Position numbers and translations under genes: made by a program
The notes under the pieces: model-generated
Database searches by the model: none
What the model saw: only the letters and a program-made list of their open reading frames with translations
Told to the model about the DNA's origin: nothing
Part shown: in pieces, positions 8,371 through 16,481 of the stretch
How positions within the stretch are numbered: the stretch's first letter is position 1
Layout of the letters: each line of letters begins with the position of its first letter
Assembly: GCF_001591705.1 (NCBI RefSeq)
Contig: NZ_BCVK01000014.1
Span: forward strand, 1-40,602
Direction: 5' to 3'
Source of the DNA: Lactococcus cremoris subsp. cremoris NBRC 100676
GTDB lineage: Bacteria; Bacillota; Bacilli; Lactobacillales; Streptococcaceae
Length of the DNA: 40,602 nucleotides

Positions 8371-9258
8371 ATGTCAGAACAAACAAATAACTTATTAAAT
8401 TTATTTTCAAAACTATTGCACAATCCAAGCGTTCTATTTGCTTTGCGAGCAGATGGAATTTCAAAACAGATGAAAAATCGAGGGAATCGTAATGGTGCCC
8501 AAGGATTACTTGTCGAATTATGGAACAAAGATGGCTTAACAAATGCTGAGATTGCTGAACTGCTTGATATTAAGCCTTCGAGTGTAACGGCTCAAGTTAA
8601 ACAATTGGAAGAAGCAGAAATGGTTATTCGTAAACAAGATGAAAATGATAAACGCGTCAATCGTATCTTTTTAACAGAAAAAGGACGGGAAGCCCAAGAA
8701 ACACGAGATACAATGCACAATGATATTTCCGAAACAATTTTTGGTAATTTGACAGATGAAGAACAAAAACAACTGGCAAATCTAATGGAAAAATTAGTAG
8801 AAACGAATGATGCACATGAAGATCGAGATTTCCAAAAAATGACACAATTTTTCGGAAACCCATTTATGGAAAATATGATGAATGCCCATGATCGTCATGC
8901 TTTTGGAAATCATATGCGCCGTGAAATGCAAAATTGGCAACGTGAAATGCGTCGTTCCTCTCAAGAAATGAAACGTGGTCAAAATCGGATGCGTCATGAT
9001 GATCGTTCACAAGCACCATTTGGTGAAGACTGGAAAATTTTTGGAAAACAAATAAAAGAAAATTTCCGCAATAGCTTTGGTAAACGAGATGAAGCAGAGT
9101 TTAATGAACATTGGGAACATTTCTCAGATGAAATGAAAAATCGTTTTGGTGATTTTGATGGACATCATCGTCCAGAATTTGATGAATTTGACCCTAGAGC
9201 AGGACACTCTGATAAACATGCAGAACCTAAAAAACCAGAAAACTGGGATGATTTCTAA
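8371..9258 (+). CDS. MarR-family regulator with a long His/Met/Arg/Asp-rich C-terminal extension
   Basis: 295 residues, about twice a normal MarR protein. Residues 1-145 are a complete MarR fold: recognition helix region TNAEIAELLDIKPSSVTAQV at about 57-76 and the wing RKQDENDKRVNRIFLTEKG at about 90-108. Residues 150-295 are an unusual, highly charged tail with repeated RREMQNW-, QREMRRSSQEM- and EHWEHFSDEM-type segments, many Met, His, Phe, Arg and Asp. Such composition could bind metal ions, haem or nucleic acid, but no known domain is seen. The promoter upstream carries paired inverted repeats that fit autoregulation. The gene heads an apparent operon with a flavodoxin-like gene, an SGNH hydrolase and perhaps lmrA. 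Confidence 0.85.
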   Translation: MSEQTNNLLNLFSKLLHNPSVLFALRADGISKQMKNRGNRNGAQGLLVELWNKDGLTNAEIAELLDIKPSSVTAQVKQLEEAEMVIRKQDENDKRVNRIFLTEKGREAQETRDTMHNDISETIFGNLTDEEQKQLANLMEKLVETNDAHEDRDFQKMTQFFGNPFMENMMNAHDRHAFGNHMRREMQNWQREMRRSSQEMKRGQNRMRHDDRSQAPFGEDWKIFGKQIKENFRNSFGKRDEAEFNEHWEHFSDEMKNRFGDFDGHHRPEFDEFDPRAGHSDKHAEPKKPENWDDF

Positions 9259-9284
9259 ACAGTAAATAGATTAGGAAGTGAAAG

Positions 9285-9773
9285 ATGAATACACTCATCG
9301 CCTACGCTGGAAAAACGGGAAATACAGCAAAATGTGCAAGAAGGTTAGCAATTCGTTTAAAAAATGTGACCCTTATTGACTTGAATGTTGAAGAAGTTAG
9401 TCCCAAGGATTTTGATGCAGTCATTGTTGCTAGTCCAGTATATAGCCATAAATTCGAGAGCTCAGTTCAAATTTTTCTAAGAACTTATCAAAATATCTTA
9501 GAAAATAAACTTTTCGCTGCTTTTGTAACGATGGTAGAGTATGGTACTTTTAATAAAGTCATTGCAAAAGAAATTGCTGAACCTTTACGTAAAAATGCAG
9601 TAGCGATTGCAAATTTTGGTGGAGAAGTTAATAATTTAACTCCATTTGATTGGCATGATAAAATCGTTGCAAAATCAATGATTAAGTTAGAATCTAAAAA
9701 ACACCCTATTGAATTTTTATCAGAAGCTCCTCAAAAATTTATTGAAGAATTAAAAAAAGTAAATTGGGACTAA
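9285..9773 (+). CDS. Flavodoxin-domain protein
   Basis: 162 residues. The N-terminus MNTLIAYAGKTGNTAKCARRLA is the FMN phosphate-binding loop of flavodoxin-fold proteins (S/T-x-T-G-N-T type), and VIVASPVYSHKFESSVQIFL near residue 50 fits the second flavin loop. The protein resembles the flavodoxin_5/HemG-like group, which includes menaquinone-dependent protoporphyrinogen oxidase; lactococci do not make haem, so that reaction is not implied. Good ribosome site (AGGAAGTG). It follows the MarR gene by 26 bases and precedes the hydrolase by 15, so the three are likely cotranscribed. A redox role under control of the regulator is inference. Confidence 0.8.
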   Translation: MNTLIAYAGKTGNTAKCARRLAIRLKNVTLIDLNVEEVSPKDFDAVIVASPVYSHKFESSVQIFLRTYQNILENKLFAAFVTMVEYGTFNKVIAKEIAEPLRKNAVAIANFGGEVNNLTPFDWHDKIVAKSMIKLESKKHPIEFLSEAPQKFIEELKKVNWD

Positions 9774-9788
9774 AAGGAGAAAAGGAAA

Positions 9789-10463
9789 ATGTCAGAAGAA
9801 ACTAAAGCACTTACGTTAAACCCTCAACTTGAAGCCTTTCAAGAAAAACTCCTTGCCCAATATGACAAAGAAAATCTATCAGCAAAAAAAGGTCAGACTT
9901 TATTTGTTGGCTCTTCACTGATGGAAATATTTCCTATTGAAAAGTGGGAAGAAGAGGGAAAGGTCAAATTTTCAAAATACATTTATAATCGTGCAGTTCG
10001 CGCTACCACGACCGCATTTTTATTAAAACATCTGGAGAGTCAGATTATTAACCTTGAGCCGTCAAAAATTTTTATCAATATTGGAACGAATGATATCGGA
10101 TTTGAAGTCCCAGAAGCTGAATTTATGAGCAACTACAATGAAATTTTGACACAAATTGGGGAAAAATTACCGCAAGCACAAGTTTATGTCATGCGCTATT
10201 ACCCAATCAATACCCTTGATTTTGGACAAGATTCAGATGAAAAAACTTTGTTTGAAACGAGAAGTAATGAAAAATTTCAAAAAGCATCAGACAAAATTGA
10301 AAAACTTGCTCAAAAACATCATTTTCACTTTATTGATGTCAATGATGGCTTATCCGATAAAGATGGCAATTTAAAGAAAGAACTCACTTTCGATGGCGCT
10401 CATCTTAATCCAGCTGGTTATAGCATTGTGTTAGAAAACCTCAAAGTTTATTTGGAAGAATGA
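9789..10463 (+). CDS. SGNH/GDSL-family hydrolase
   Basis: 224 residues, cytoplasmic (no signal peptide). The blocks of SGNH hydrolases are all present: block I LFVGSSLMEIFP at about 39-50 with the nucleophile Ser, the block III pattern INIGTNDIG at about 98-106 with its Asn, and the C-terminal DGAHLNPAGY with catalytic Asp and His. These enzymes cleave ester bonds of lipids, acyl-CoA or acetylated sugars; the substrate cannot be told. The ribosome site AAAAGGAGAAAAGGAAA is strong. The gene is intact and 91 bases from the lmrA start. Confidence 0.85.
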   Translation: MSEETKALTLNPQLEAFQEKLLAQYDKENLSAKKGQTLFVGSSLMEIFPIEKWEEEGKVKFSKYIYNRAVRATTTAFLLKHLESQIINLEPSKIFINIGTNDIGFEVPEAEFMSNYNEILTQIGEKLPQAQVYVMRYYPINTLDFGQDSDEKTLFETRSNEKFQKASDKIEKLAQKHHFHFIDVNDGLSDKDGNLKKELTFDGAHLNPAGYSIVLENLKVYLEE

Positions 10464-10554
10464 AAAATAAAAACTGATTTAAGGATAAAAGTGATTGAAT
10501 TAAGTTCTTTTAGTCTTGAATTTCAATAATTAGAAAAAAGGAAGTAAGCAAACA

Positions 10555-12327
10555 ATGGAAAGAGGTCCACAAATGGCCAATCGCGTTGAAGGAAAAGCGG
10601 TTGACAAAACATCCATTAAACATTTCGTCAAATTAATTCGTGCAGCAAAACCACGTTATCTCTTCTTTGTGATTGGGATTGTGGCTGGTATCATTGGCAC
10701 ACTCATTCAATTGCAAGTTCCTAAAATGGTTTAGCCACTGGTTAATAGTTTTGGTCATGGTGTAAATGGCGGGAAAGTTGCTTTAGTCATTGCTCTTTAT
10801 ATTGGTTCAGCAGCCGTTTCTGCTATTGCGGCCATCGTTCTGGGGATATTTGGTGAGTCGGTCGTTAAAAATTTGCGAACTCGTGTCTGGGATAAAATGA
10901 TTCATTTGCCAGTAAAATATTTTGATGAAGTTAAAACAGGTGAAATGAGTTCTCGCTTAGCTAACGATACCACGCAAGTTAAAAACTTAATCGCAAATAG
11001 TATTCCTCAAGCTTTTACCTCTATTTTACTCTTGGTAGGTTCAATCGTATTCATGCTGTAAATGCAATGGCGTTTAACCCTTGCCATGATTATTTCGGTT
11101 CCGATTGTCATGCTTATCATGTTTCCAATTATGACTTTTGGTCAAAAAATAGGGCGGACTAGGCAAGACTCTTTAGCAAATTTCCAAGGGATTGCCAGTG
11201 AATCTTTATCAGAAATTCGTTTAGTCAAATCTTCAAATGCTGAAAAACAAGCTTCTAAAAAAGCAGAAAATGATGTCAATGCCCTTTATAAAATTGGTGT
11301 AAAAGAAGCCGTTTTTGATGGTTTGATGTCACCAGTCATGATGTTATCAATGATGTTGATGATTTTTGGATTGTTGGCTTACGGAATCTATCTCATTTCA
11401 ACGGGAGTTATGAGTCTTGGAACTTTGCTTGGAATGATGATGTATTTAATGAATTTAATCGGAGCGGTCCCAACAGTGGCAACTTTCTTTACAGAATTTG
11501 CCAAAGCGTCAGGATCAACTGGTCGTTTGACTGAATTACTTGATGAAGAACAAGAAGTCCTTCATCAAGGTGAAAGCCTTGATTTGGAAGGAAAGACCCT
11601 CTCTGCTCACCATGTTGATTTTGCTTACGATGATTCTGAACAAATATTGCATGATATCTCATTTGAAGCTCAACCTAATTCAATAATTGCCTTTGCTGGT
11701 CCTTCTAGTGGTGGTAAATCAACCATCTTCTCCCTTTTAGAACGTTTTTATCAACCAACAGCGGGAGAGATTACTATCGGTGGTCAACCGATTGATAGTG
11801 TTTCTCTTGAAAATTGGCGGAGTCAAATTGGTTTTGTCAGTCAAGATTCAGCGATTATGGCTGGAACTATTCGTGAAAATTTAACTTACGGACTCGAAGG
11901 AAACTTTACTGACGAAGACCTCTGGCAAGTTCTTGACCTTGCTTTTGCACGTAGCTTTGTTGAAAATATGCCTGACCAACTCAATACCGAAGTTGGTGAA
12001 AGAGGAGTCAAAAATTCTGGTGGACAAAGACAACGTTTGGCCATTGCGCGTGCATTCTTACGTAATCCAACAATTCTAATGCTTGATGAAGCAACAGCCA
12101 GTTTGGATAGTGAATCAGAATCAATGGTTCAAAGGGCTTTAGATAGTTTGATGAAGGGACGGACAACTCTCGTCATTGCTCATAGACTTTCAACAATTGT
12201 TGATGCTGACAAGATTTACTTCATTGAAAAAGGGGAAATCACAGGTAGTAGGAAACACAATGAACTTGTGGCAACTCACCCACTCTATGCTAAATATTTT
12301 TCAGAACAATTGACTGTTGGTCAATAA
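10555..12327 (+). pseudogene. lmrA: Multidrug ABC exporter LmrA, inactivated by two in-frame stop codons
   Basis: From ATG 10555 to TAA 12325-12327 the frame is 591 codons, matching the 590 residues of lactococcal LmrA, and the start MERGPQMANRVEGKAV is recognised. LmrA is a homodimeric ABC half-transporter that exports amphiphilic drugs. Codon 60 is TAG (10732-10734) where the protein has Gln, and codon 169 is TAA (11059-11061) after SIVFML where a Gln is expected; both are explained by C-to-T changes. No frame change is involved. Extra damage points to relaxed selection: Walker A reads GPSSGGKST, so the conserved fourth-position Gly is Ser, and the signature is NSGGQ. A fragment starting at Met 11062 (421 residues) could be made only by internal initiation and would lack the first helices. 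Confidence 0.93.
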
Positions 12328-12957
12328 AATAAAAAAGCTCAACTTAAATCGTTGAGTTTTTTTATTTTGGCTGCGTACTGTTGCAAAAATCATTTCTCCG
12401 GCAGTATAAATGAAGACAAAGGGAGGATAGATAAATGTTAGTATGAAACTGACAATCATTCCGATTTTCCAAAAGGGATGACGTAAATAATGATAAACTT
12501 CCATTTGGGCAATCAGTTCGGCTTTTTCCTTTGGGTTGTCCTCAATAAAACATTTTGTCATATAAGTATAAGCAAAGCCCCAGAGGTAAATCATCATGAT
12601 AAAAAGTAAAGCAGGGGCTTTTGGAGAATGAAGCCCGAAATCATGAAAGAAGTCGATTGTCCGTCCAGCCCAAGCAGATAAAACAGGAAGCATGGATAAT
12701 GACAAAACCCAGAGCATGCAACTGTGGTAAATCCGACGGCTAATATTTTCAGCTTGTTGGAGCATGTATTGTTGATTAAACCATGAGGTGGTGACATAGA
12801 TAAAACTTAAGAGGTAAGCAATCAAATAGACAAGATTATCTCTTAAAAACTCAATAATCCCACCTGTTTTTGGTAATTCAAACTCTAACAACATGATCGT
12901 CATTACTACCGCAATAATTGCATCAATAAATCCGGCTAAACGCCCCTTAGATACCAT
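12301..12957 (-). CDS. TMEM175-family (DUF1211) membrane protein
   Basis: 218 residues from ATG 12957, which has AAGGAGAATTTT in front; a longer frame to 12981 lacks a ribosome site. The opening MVSKGRLAGFIDAIIAVVMTIMLLEFELP is the first helix of bacterial TMEM175-like proteins, where the usual FSD motif is FID here. Bacterial members form potassium-permeable tetrameric channels. Six hydrophobic helices are visible. The C-terminal 40 residues run through the lmrA terminator and overlap the lmrA 3' end by 27 bases, so the natural C-terminus may have been extended by loss of an earlier stop. The function as a channel is from the family, not shown here. Confidence 0.82.
   Translation of the reverse strand: MVSKGRLAGFIDAIIAVVMTIMLLEFELPKTGGIIEFLRDNLVYLIAYLLSFIYVTTSWFNQQYMLQQAENISRRIYHSCMLWVLSLSMLPVLSAWAGRTIDFFHDFGLHSPKAPALLFIMMIYLWGFAYTYMTKCFIEDNPKEKAELIAQMEVYHYLRHPFWKIGMIVSFILTFIYPPFVFIYTAGEMIFATVRSQNKKTQRFKLSFFILLTNSQLF
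12331..12367. terminator. Bidirectional terminator between lmrA and the convergent channel gene
   Basis: Stem CTCAAC/GTTGAG with 7-base loop, A6 on the left and T7 on the right. It lies inside the last codons of the convergent minus-strand gene, which reads through the whole stem. Confidence 0.85.
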
Positions 12958-13010
12958 AAAATTCTCCTTTATATTGCCCAATTATAACAAAAGATAAGAA
13001 ATTTTCATAT

Positions 13011-13038
13011 AAAAAAATAAGCACGAAGGCTTATTTTT
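13011..13038. terminator. Terminator of the dedA-like gene
   Basis: AAAAATAAGC/GCTTATTTTT with loop ACGAAG. The stop codon of the minus-strand DedA gene is within the right arm. Confidence 0.85.
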
Positions 13039-13675
13039 CTGAGTCAGGTGAATAATTTTTATTTTTAGGGAAGAAGCGTTTTTTGACAAAGTGAAGAAGT
13101 CCAAGGATAAAGATGACCCCTAAAATTGCAACGACAACTGAAGAGTAAGAATCGAGAATTCCGGCAATCATCTCCCAGTTATCACCTAGTGCGGCCCCAA
13201 GTGAAACTAGAACAATGTTCCAAATGAGAGTTCCCAGAGTAGTTAAAATAAGAAAACTAGGAAGTTTCATTTTTGCAGAACCTGCTGGGACTGAAATTAA
13301 ACTTCTAATCAATGGAATGAAACGGCAGAAGAAAATCGTTGCATATCCTCTCTTTAAAAACCATTTTTCAGCTTTTGTGATGTCTTCTGGCTTAAGGCGA
13401 AGAACTTTTCCTAAACGACCTGAAACTAATCTCTCAAGGCGTTCTACGCTCAAAAGACGACCTACGAAGTAGAGTATCAATGCACCAAGCACAGAACCAA
13501 TAGTGGCTGCGATAATCATGCCGATAATCCCCAGTTCGCTATAATTAGTCATGAAACCACCGAAAGTTAATATGACTTCGGAAGGAATTGGTGGGAAAAT
13601 GTTCTCAATCATAATGAGAAAAGCAACACCAAAGTAGCCAAATTGATTCATGACTTGGATAATTATTTCTTGCAT
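13031..13675 (-). CDS. DedA-family (SNARE-associated/VTT) membrane protein
   Basis: 214 residues. DedA proteins are inner-membrane proteins linked to lipid (C55-P or phosphatidylethanolamine) flipping and membrane-potential homeostasis. The sequence shows the re-entrant motif IENIFPPIPSEVILTFGGF near residues 23-41, then GALILYFVGRLL, the FCRFIPLIRSLISVPAGSAKM motif with its conserved Arg residues near 117-137, and TTLGTLIWNIVLVSLGAALG. Good ribosome site AAAGGAGTACTA. Length matches the family. It is upstream of the TMEM175-like gene on the same strand, but a terminator separates them. Confidence 0.93.
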   Translation of the reverse strand: MQEIIIQVMNQFGYFGVAFLIMIENIFPPIPSEVILTFGGFMTNYSELGIIGMIIAATIGSVLGALILYFVGRLLSVERLERLVSGRLGKVLRLKPEDITKAEKWFLKRGYATIFFCRFIPLIRSLISVPAGSAKMKLPSFLILTTLGTLIWNIVLVSLGAALGDNWEMIAGILDSYSSVVVAILGVIFILGLLHFVKKRFFPKNKNYSPDSEK

Positions 13676-13949
13676 TAGTACTCCTTTTATTTGTCTATTA
13701 GTTTAATTCTAACATAAGGCTGGAAGGGGTCCAAACAATATAAAGTACAAAAAATAGGCTTTGTCTTTAGGCAAGGTCTATTTTTTGAAATGATTGTTTT
13801 CACTGACAGAATCACCAGCAGAGCCGGTTATTCTTTTATTTACTGATAGAAAGTTCATAGCAATTGACTGGATTGTCAGTCGCTAGAATATTGTTGTGCT
13901 TCTGTCAGTAAATGTGACTGACTGACAGAAGCCTTTGTAAGTTGAGTGA
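13676..13949. other. Hairpin-rich intergenic region between dedA-like gene and ABC transporter
   Basis: Holds two structures. At 13748-13786 an imperfect stem (AAAAAATAGG-CTTTG / CAAGG-CTATTTTTT) looks like a bidirectional terminator. At 13899-13931 an 11-bp perfect stem CTTCTGTCAGT/ACTGACAGAAG encloses an 11-base loop but lacks a U-tract. Three further partial copies of the ACTGAYAG motif lie between them (13802, 13842, 13873 areas). No ORF is credible. Confidence 0.6.
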
Positions 13950-15944
13950 TTATTCAGAAGCAAGTGCTTCAATTGTATTCAAACGTGCTGCACGACCACT
14001 TGGAGCTAAGCTTGCCAAGAGGGCAATCAAAACGGCAATGATGATTGCAAAGATGATGTGACCACCAGAGATTTGAACAATGCTTGCTCCTTCAAGGAAG
14101 CTACTCAAAACTTTGTTAATGAGGAATTGTCCCAGATAAGCAAATCCGATGGCAATAGCAGCTGATGAAAGACCAAGAATCAAGCTTTCTGCGGTGAATA
14201 GGCGAGAAATATCTTTCTTACGTCCACCAAGTGCACGGATAACACCAATTTCTTTTGTACGTTCAGCAACACTCATATAAGTTGTAACGACAATCATAAA
14301 GATTGAAACAATCAAACTGATACCAGCAATAGCTGCAAGGACATAGCTGACAATGTTAGTAATATTAGTGATTACATCAAGGAATGAAGTAACACTGTAA
14401 GTAACAAAAGCTTTTGTTCCATCAATCTTCAAGTCTTGAATATCAGAAGTAGTTGATTTGACATTATCTACTTTATTAACTGTTACTACAGCATAAGTTG
14501 CATCAGTGTCAGCATTAGCAGCTTCAAGAGCAGATTTTACAGTATTATAAGTAGCAATAACGCTGCTAGAAGAACCTGCAGGACCTTGAGGGTCTTTCAA
14601 AATACCTGAAACAGTGAATTCTTTTGTCACTTCAACACTTGCGCCAGCAGCTGTTTTAGCTGGAATTTTCAAAGTAATTTTCTTACCGACTAATGATTTA
14701 TAATCTTTATTTAACTCTTTAGCGTCCTTCGCATAGATTGCAATTTCGCCATCAGCTGGTTTTGAACCAGAAACATAATCATCATTAATATTTGATTGTG
14801 TCCAAGTATCAAGAGTAATTAAACCAGATTTAGATTTGTCATTGTTAGTAAGTGTGCCTAAACCAGAAATAGAATAGGTTGGTTCAACTTTTTTGACATT
14901 ATCTACTTTTTTCAATTTTGAAAGATGATCACTGTCAAGATTGGTAGAAGCATTTCCAAGCTCTTGTTGAGTTTGTTGCAGGGCTTGCTCATTTCCTAAC
15001 TTATTATCTGTTGTTGTTCGCTTGAAGATGGTGACCACATTTGGATTGACACTCGAAGTGATGGTGTCATTCATATATTTGGTCGCCCCATTTCCTAGTC
15101 CTAAGAAGAAGATAACTGAGAAAAGACCGATTGCGGTTCCGATTGCAATTAATAAATTGATTTTCCAAGAGTGGGTAAAGTGTTTAAAGGCCGTTCTGAA
15201 AGTATCACGATATGAGAGTGCTTTTGATTGCATTCGTTGATGTGATTCAACAGGGTAAGGCGGTTTTAGACGTTCGTCACCTATGATTTGTCCATCGGCC
15301 AAACGGATAATTCGAGTTCCATAGTCAGCAACTTCTTGTGAGTGGGTTACGACAATGACTGTTTTACCAGATTGGGCAATTTGACGTAGAAGTGCTAAAA
15401 CTTCTTTTGTATTTTGTGAGTCAAGCGCTCCTGTTGGTTCATCAGCAAGAATAATTTCAGGGTCAGAAGCCAAGGCACGCGCAATGGCTACCCTTTGTTT
15501 TTGTCCACCAGAAAGTTGTGATGGATTTTTCTTACGATGTTCATAGAGTCCAACTTGCTTGGTCAGCTCAATCGCTCTTTCATGACGTTCTTTGTCAGAT
15601 AAACTAGTCATTTTAAGACTAATTAAAATGTTATCTAAAACGCTCAAATAGCTGACAAGGTTGAAAGATTGGAAGATAAAACCGATAGTATCTCGGCGAT
15701 AAGCATCCATATCTTTTTCTTTTTTTGTTTTTTGAGCAAGGCCATCAACGATAACGTCCCCCTCATATTTACGGTCAAGCCCCCCAATGATATTCATCAG
15801 AGTTGACTTTCCTCCCCCAGATTCCCCTAGGAGACTGACGAAATCACCACGTTCAAACTCGAGGTCGATTCCTTTGAGGACAGGAAATTCTTCTTTTCCA
15901 AGAAAATAAGATTTCCTAATATTTTTTAATTCCAAAACGGCCAT
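13950..15944 (-). CDS. MacB-like ABC transporter, ATPase fused to FtsX-type permease
   Basis: 664 residues. Residues 1-225 form an ATPase with Walker A GESGGGKST (40-48), signature LSGGQKQRVAIARAL (about 143) and Walker B IILADEPTGALD. One membrane helix follows at about 262-285, then an extracellular domain of about 230 residues, and three helices near the C-terminus (SYVLAAIAGISLIVSIF, SLILGLSSAAIAIGFAYLGQF, IIFAIIIAVLIALLASLAP). This is the MacB/FtsX mechanotransmitter layout, with ATPase and permease in one chain. Many such Firmicute pumps handle antimicrobial peptides or cell-envelope substrates; the substrate is unknown here. A perfect palindrome overlies its promoter. Gene intact, no partner gene adjacent. 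Confidence 0.9.
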   Translation of the reverse strand: MAVLELKNIRKSYFLGKEEFPVLKGIDLEFERGDFVSLLGESGGGKSTLMNIIGGLDRKYEGDVIVDGLAQKTKKEKDMDAYRRDTIGFIFQSFNLVSYLSVLDNILISLKMTSLSDKERHERAIELTKQVGLYEHRKKNPSQLSGGQKQRVAIARALASDPEIILADEPTGALDSQNTKEVLALLRQIAQSGKTVIVVTHSQEVADYGTRIIRLADGQIIGDERLKPPYPVESHQRMQSKALSYRDTFRTAFKHFTHSWKINLLIAIGTAIGLFSVIFFLGLGNGATKYMNDTITSSVNPNVVTIFKRTTTDNKLGNEQALQQTQQELGNASTNLDSDHLSKLKKVDNVKKVEPTYSISGLGTLTNNDKSKSGLITLDTWTQSNINDDYVSGSKPADGEIAIYAKDAKELNKDYKSLVGKKITLKIPAKTAAGASVEVTKEFTVSGILKDPQGPAGSSSSVIATYNTVKSALEAANADTDATYAVVTVNKVDNVKSTTSDIQDLKIDGTKAFVTYSVTSFLDVITNITNIVSYVLAAIAGISLIVSIFMIVVTTYMSVAERTKEIGVIRALGGRKKDISRLFTAESLILGLSSAAIAIGFAYLGQFLINKVLSSFLEGASIVQISGGHIIFAIIIAVLIALLASLAPSGRAARLNTIEALASE

Positions 15945-15964
15945 AAAGACTCTATTCCTTTTCT

Positions 15965-15987
15965 TAAAGTATGTACTTTACATTATA
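15965..15987 (-). promoter_or_regulatory. -10 box and palindromic operator of the MacB-like transporter
   Basis: On the minus strand TATAAT (15987-15982) is followed directly by TAAAGTACATACTTTA (15980-15965), a perfect 7+2+7 palindrome that would cover the transcription start. The -35 is poor, which is common for regulated promoters. The layout suggests repression by a dimeric regulator; none is encoded next to it. Confidence 0.65.
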
Positions 15988-16004
15988 ACTTAATTTTCTT
16001 AAAT

Positions 16005-16030
16005 AAAAATAAGACTTAGGTCTTATTTTT
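16005..16030. terminator. Terminator between zinc-ribbon gene and ABC transporter
   Basis: AAAAATAAGAC/GTCTTATTTTT, 11-bp perfect stem with TTAG loop and T-run on both strands. It ends the zinc-ribbon message just before the ABC transporter promoter. Confidence 0.88.
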
Positions 16031-16049
16031 AATTTTATTGACTTCATCA

Positions 16050-16268
16050 TCAACCATTCAATAGAAAATCTAAAATATTCATTCCGTTGCTTGTCTGTGA
16101 TTTATAAAGTTCAGTGTACCCGCATTGAGAACAAGAAATCGTAATAAATTTTTTGTTTTGCACATCAAAAAGCTTTGAAAAATTTCCACCAGTTGCTTGA
16201 AGCTGATCTTCTTCAAAATTATGATTGCCACATTTGATACAAGTATATTGTTGTTGATAACCGTTCAT
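16050..16268 (-). CDS. Zinc-ribbon nucleic-acid-binding-type protein (YpzJ/COG3478-like)
   Basis: 72 residues with two Cys pairs, CIKCGNHNF at about 10-13 and CSQCGYTELY at about 46-55, forming a four-cysteine zinc ribbon. Excellent ribosome site AGGAGGAATTAAA. This small family is widespread in Firmicutes, often annotated as predicted nucleic-acid-binding; no function is established. It is monocistronic here, ended by the terminator at 16005-16030. Confidence 0.85.
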   Translation of the reverse strand: MNGYQQQYTCIKCGNHNFEEDQLQATGGNFSKLFDVQNKKFITISCSQCGYTELYKSQTSNGMNILDFLLNG

Positions 16269-16462
16269 TTTAATTCCTCCTCATTTTGAACTGGAAATGC
16301 TTTTGGAAAGCTAATCGTTTAAATCCATTATAACTCAAAAAACATTATTCTCTTAATCTTTTGAATCCGCTCTATTATTTTATATATTCCTTAAAATCAT
16401 CAAAATCAAAATAAAAAAGTTAAATTTGCTTCATAATTGAAAAGCAAAGAGAATAAGCTTTG

Positions 16463-16481
16463 TGATATAATTCTAATTATG
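16463..16481 (+). promoter_or_regulatory. Extended -10 promoter placed for leaderless transcription
   Basis: TGATATAAT (TG at 16463-16464, TATAAT 16466-16471) is a consensus extended -10. The ATG of the next gene begins at 16479, after a 7-base discriminator, exactly where transcription should start. No ribosome site exists between them. TTGAAA at 16437 is 23 bases upstream of the -10, too far for a normal -35. Confidence 0.6.

Noticed and set aside
9285-9773. Protoporphyrinogen oxidase (HemG) for haem synthesis
   Set aside because: Only the flavodoxin fold is visible, and lactococci lack the pathway; no other hem gene is present.
10732-11061. Stop-codon recoding or suppression in lmrA (TAG and TAA read as Gln)
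   Set aside because: No suppressor tRNA is seen, neighbouring genes end on TAA, TAG and TGA normally, and Walker A is damaged too, so plain decay is simpler.
11062-12327. The 421-residue C-terminal LmrA fragment as a functional transporter
   Set aside because: It lacks the first helices, has no ribosome site of its own, and has a changed Walker A motif.
16437-16478. TTG at 16437 as start of the DUF1275 gene
   Set aside because: It precedes a consensus -10 that would start transcription at 16479, and the added residues do not resemble the family.
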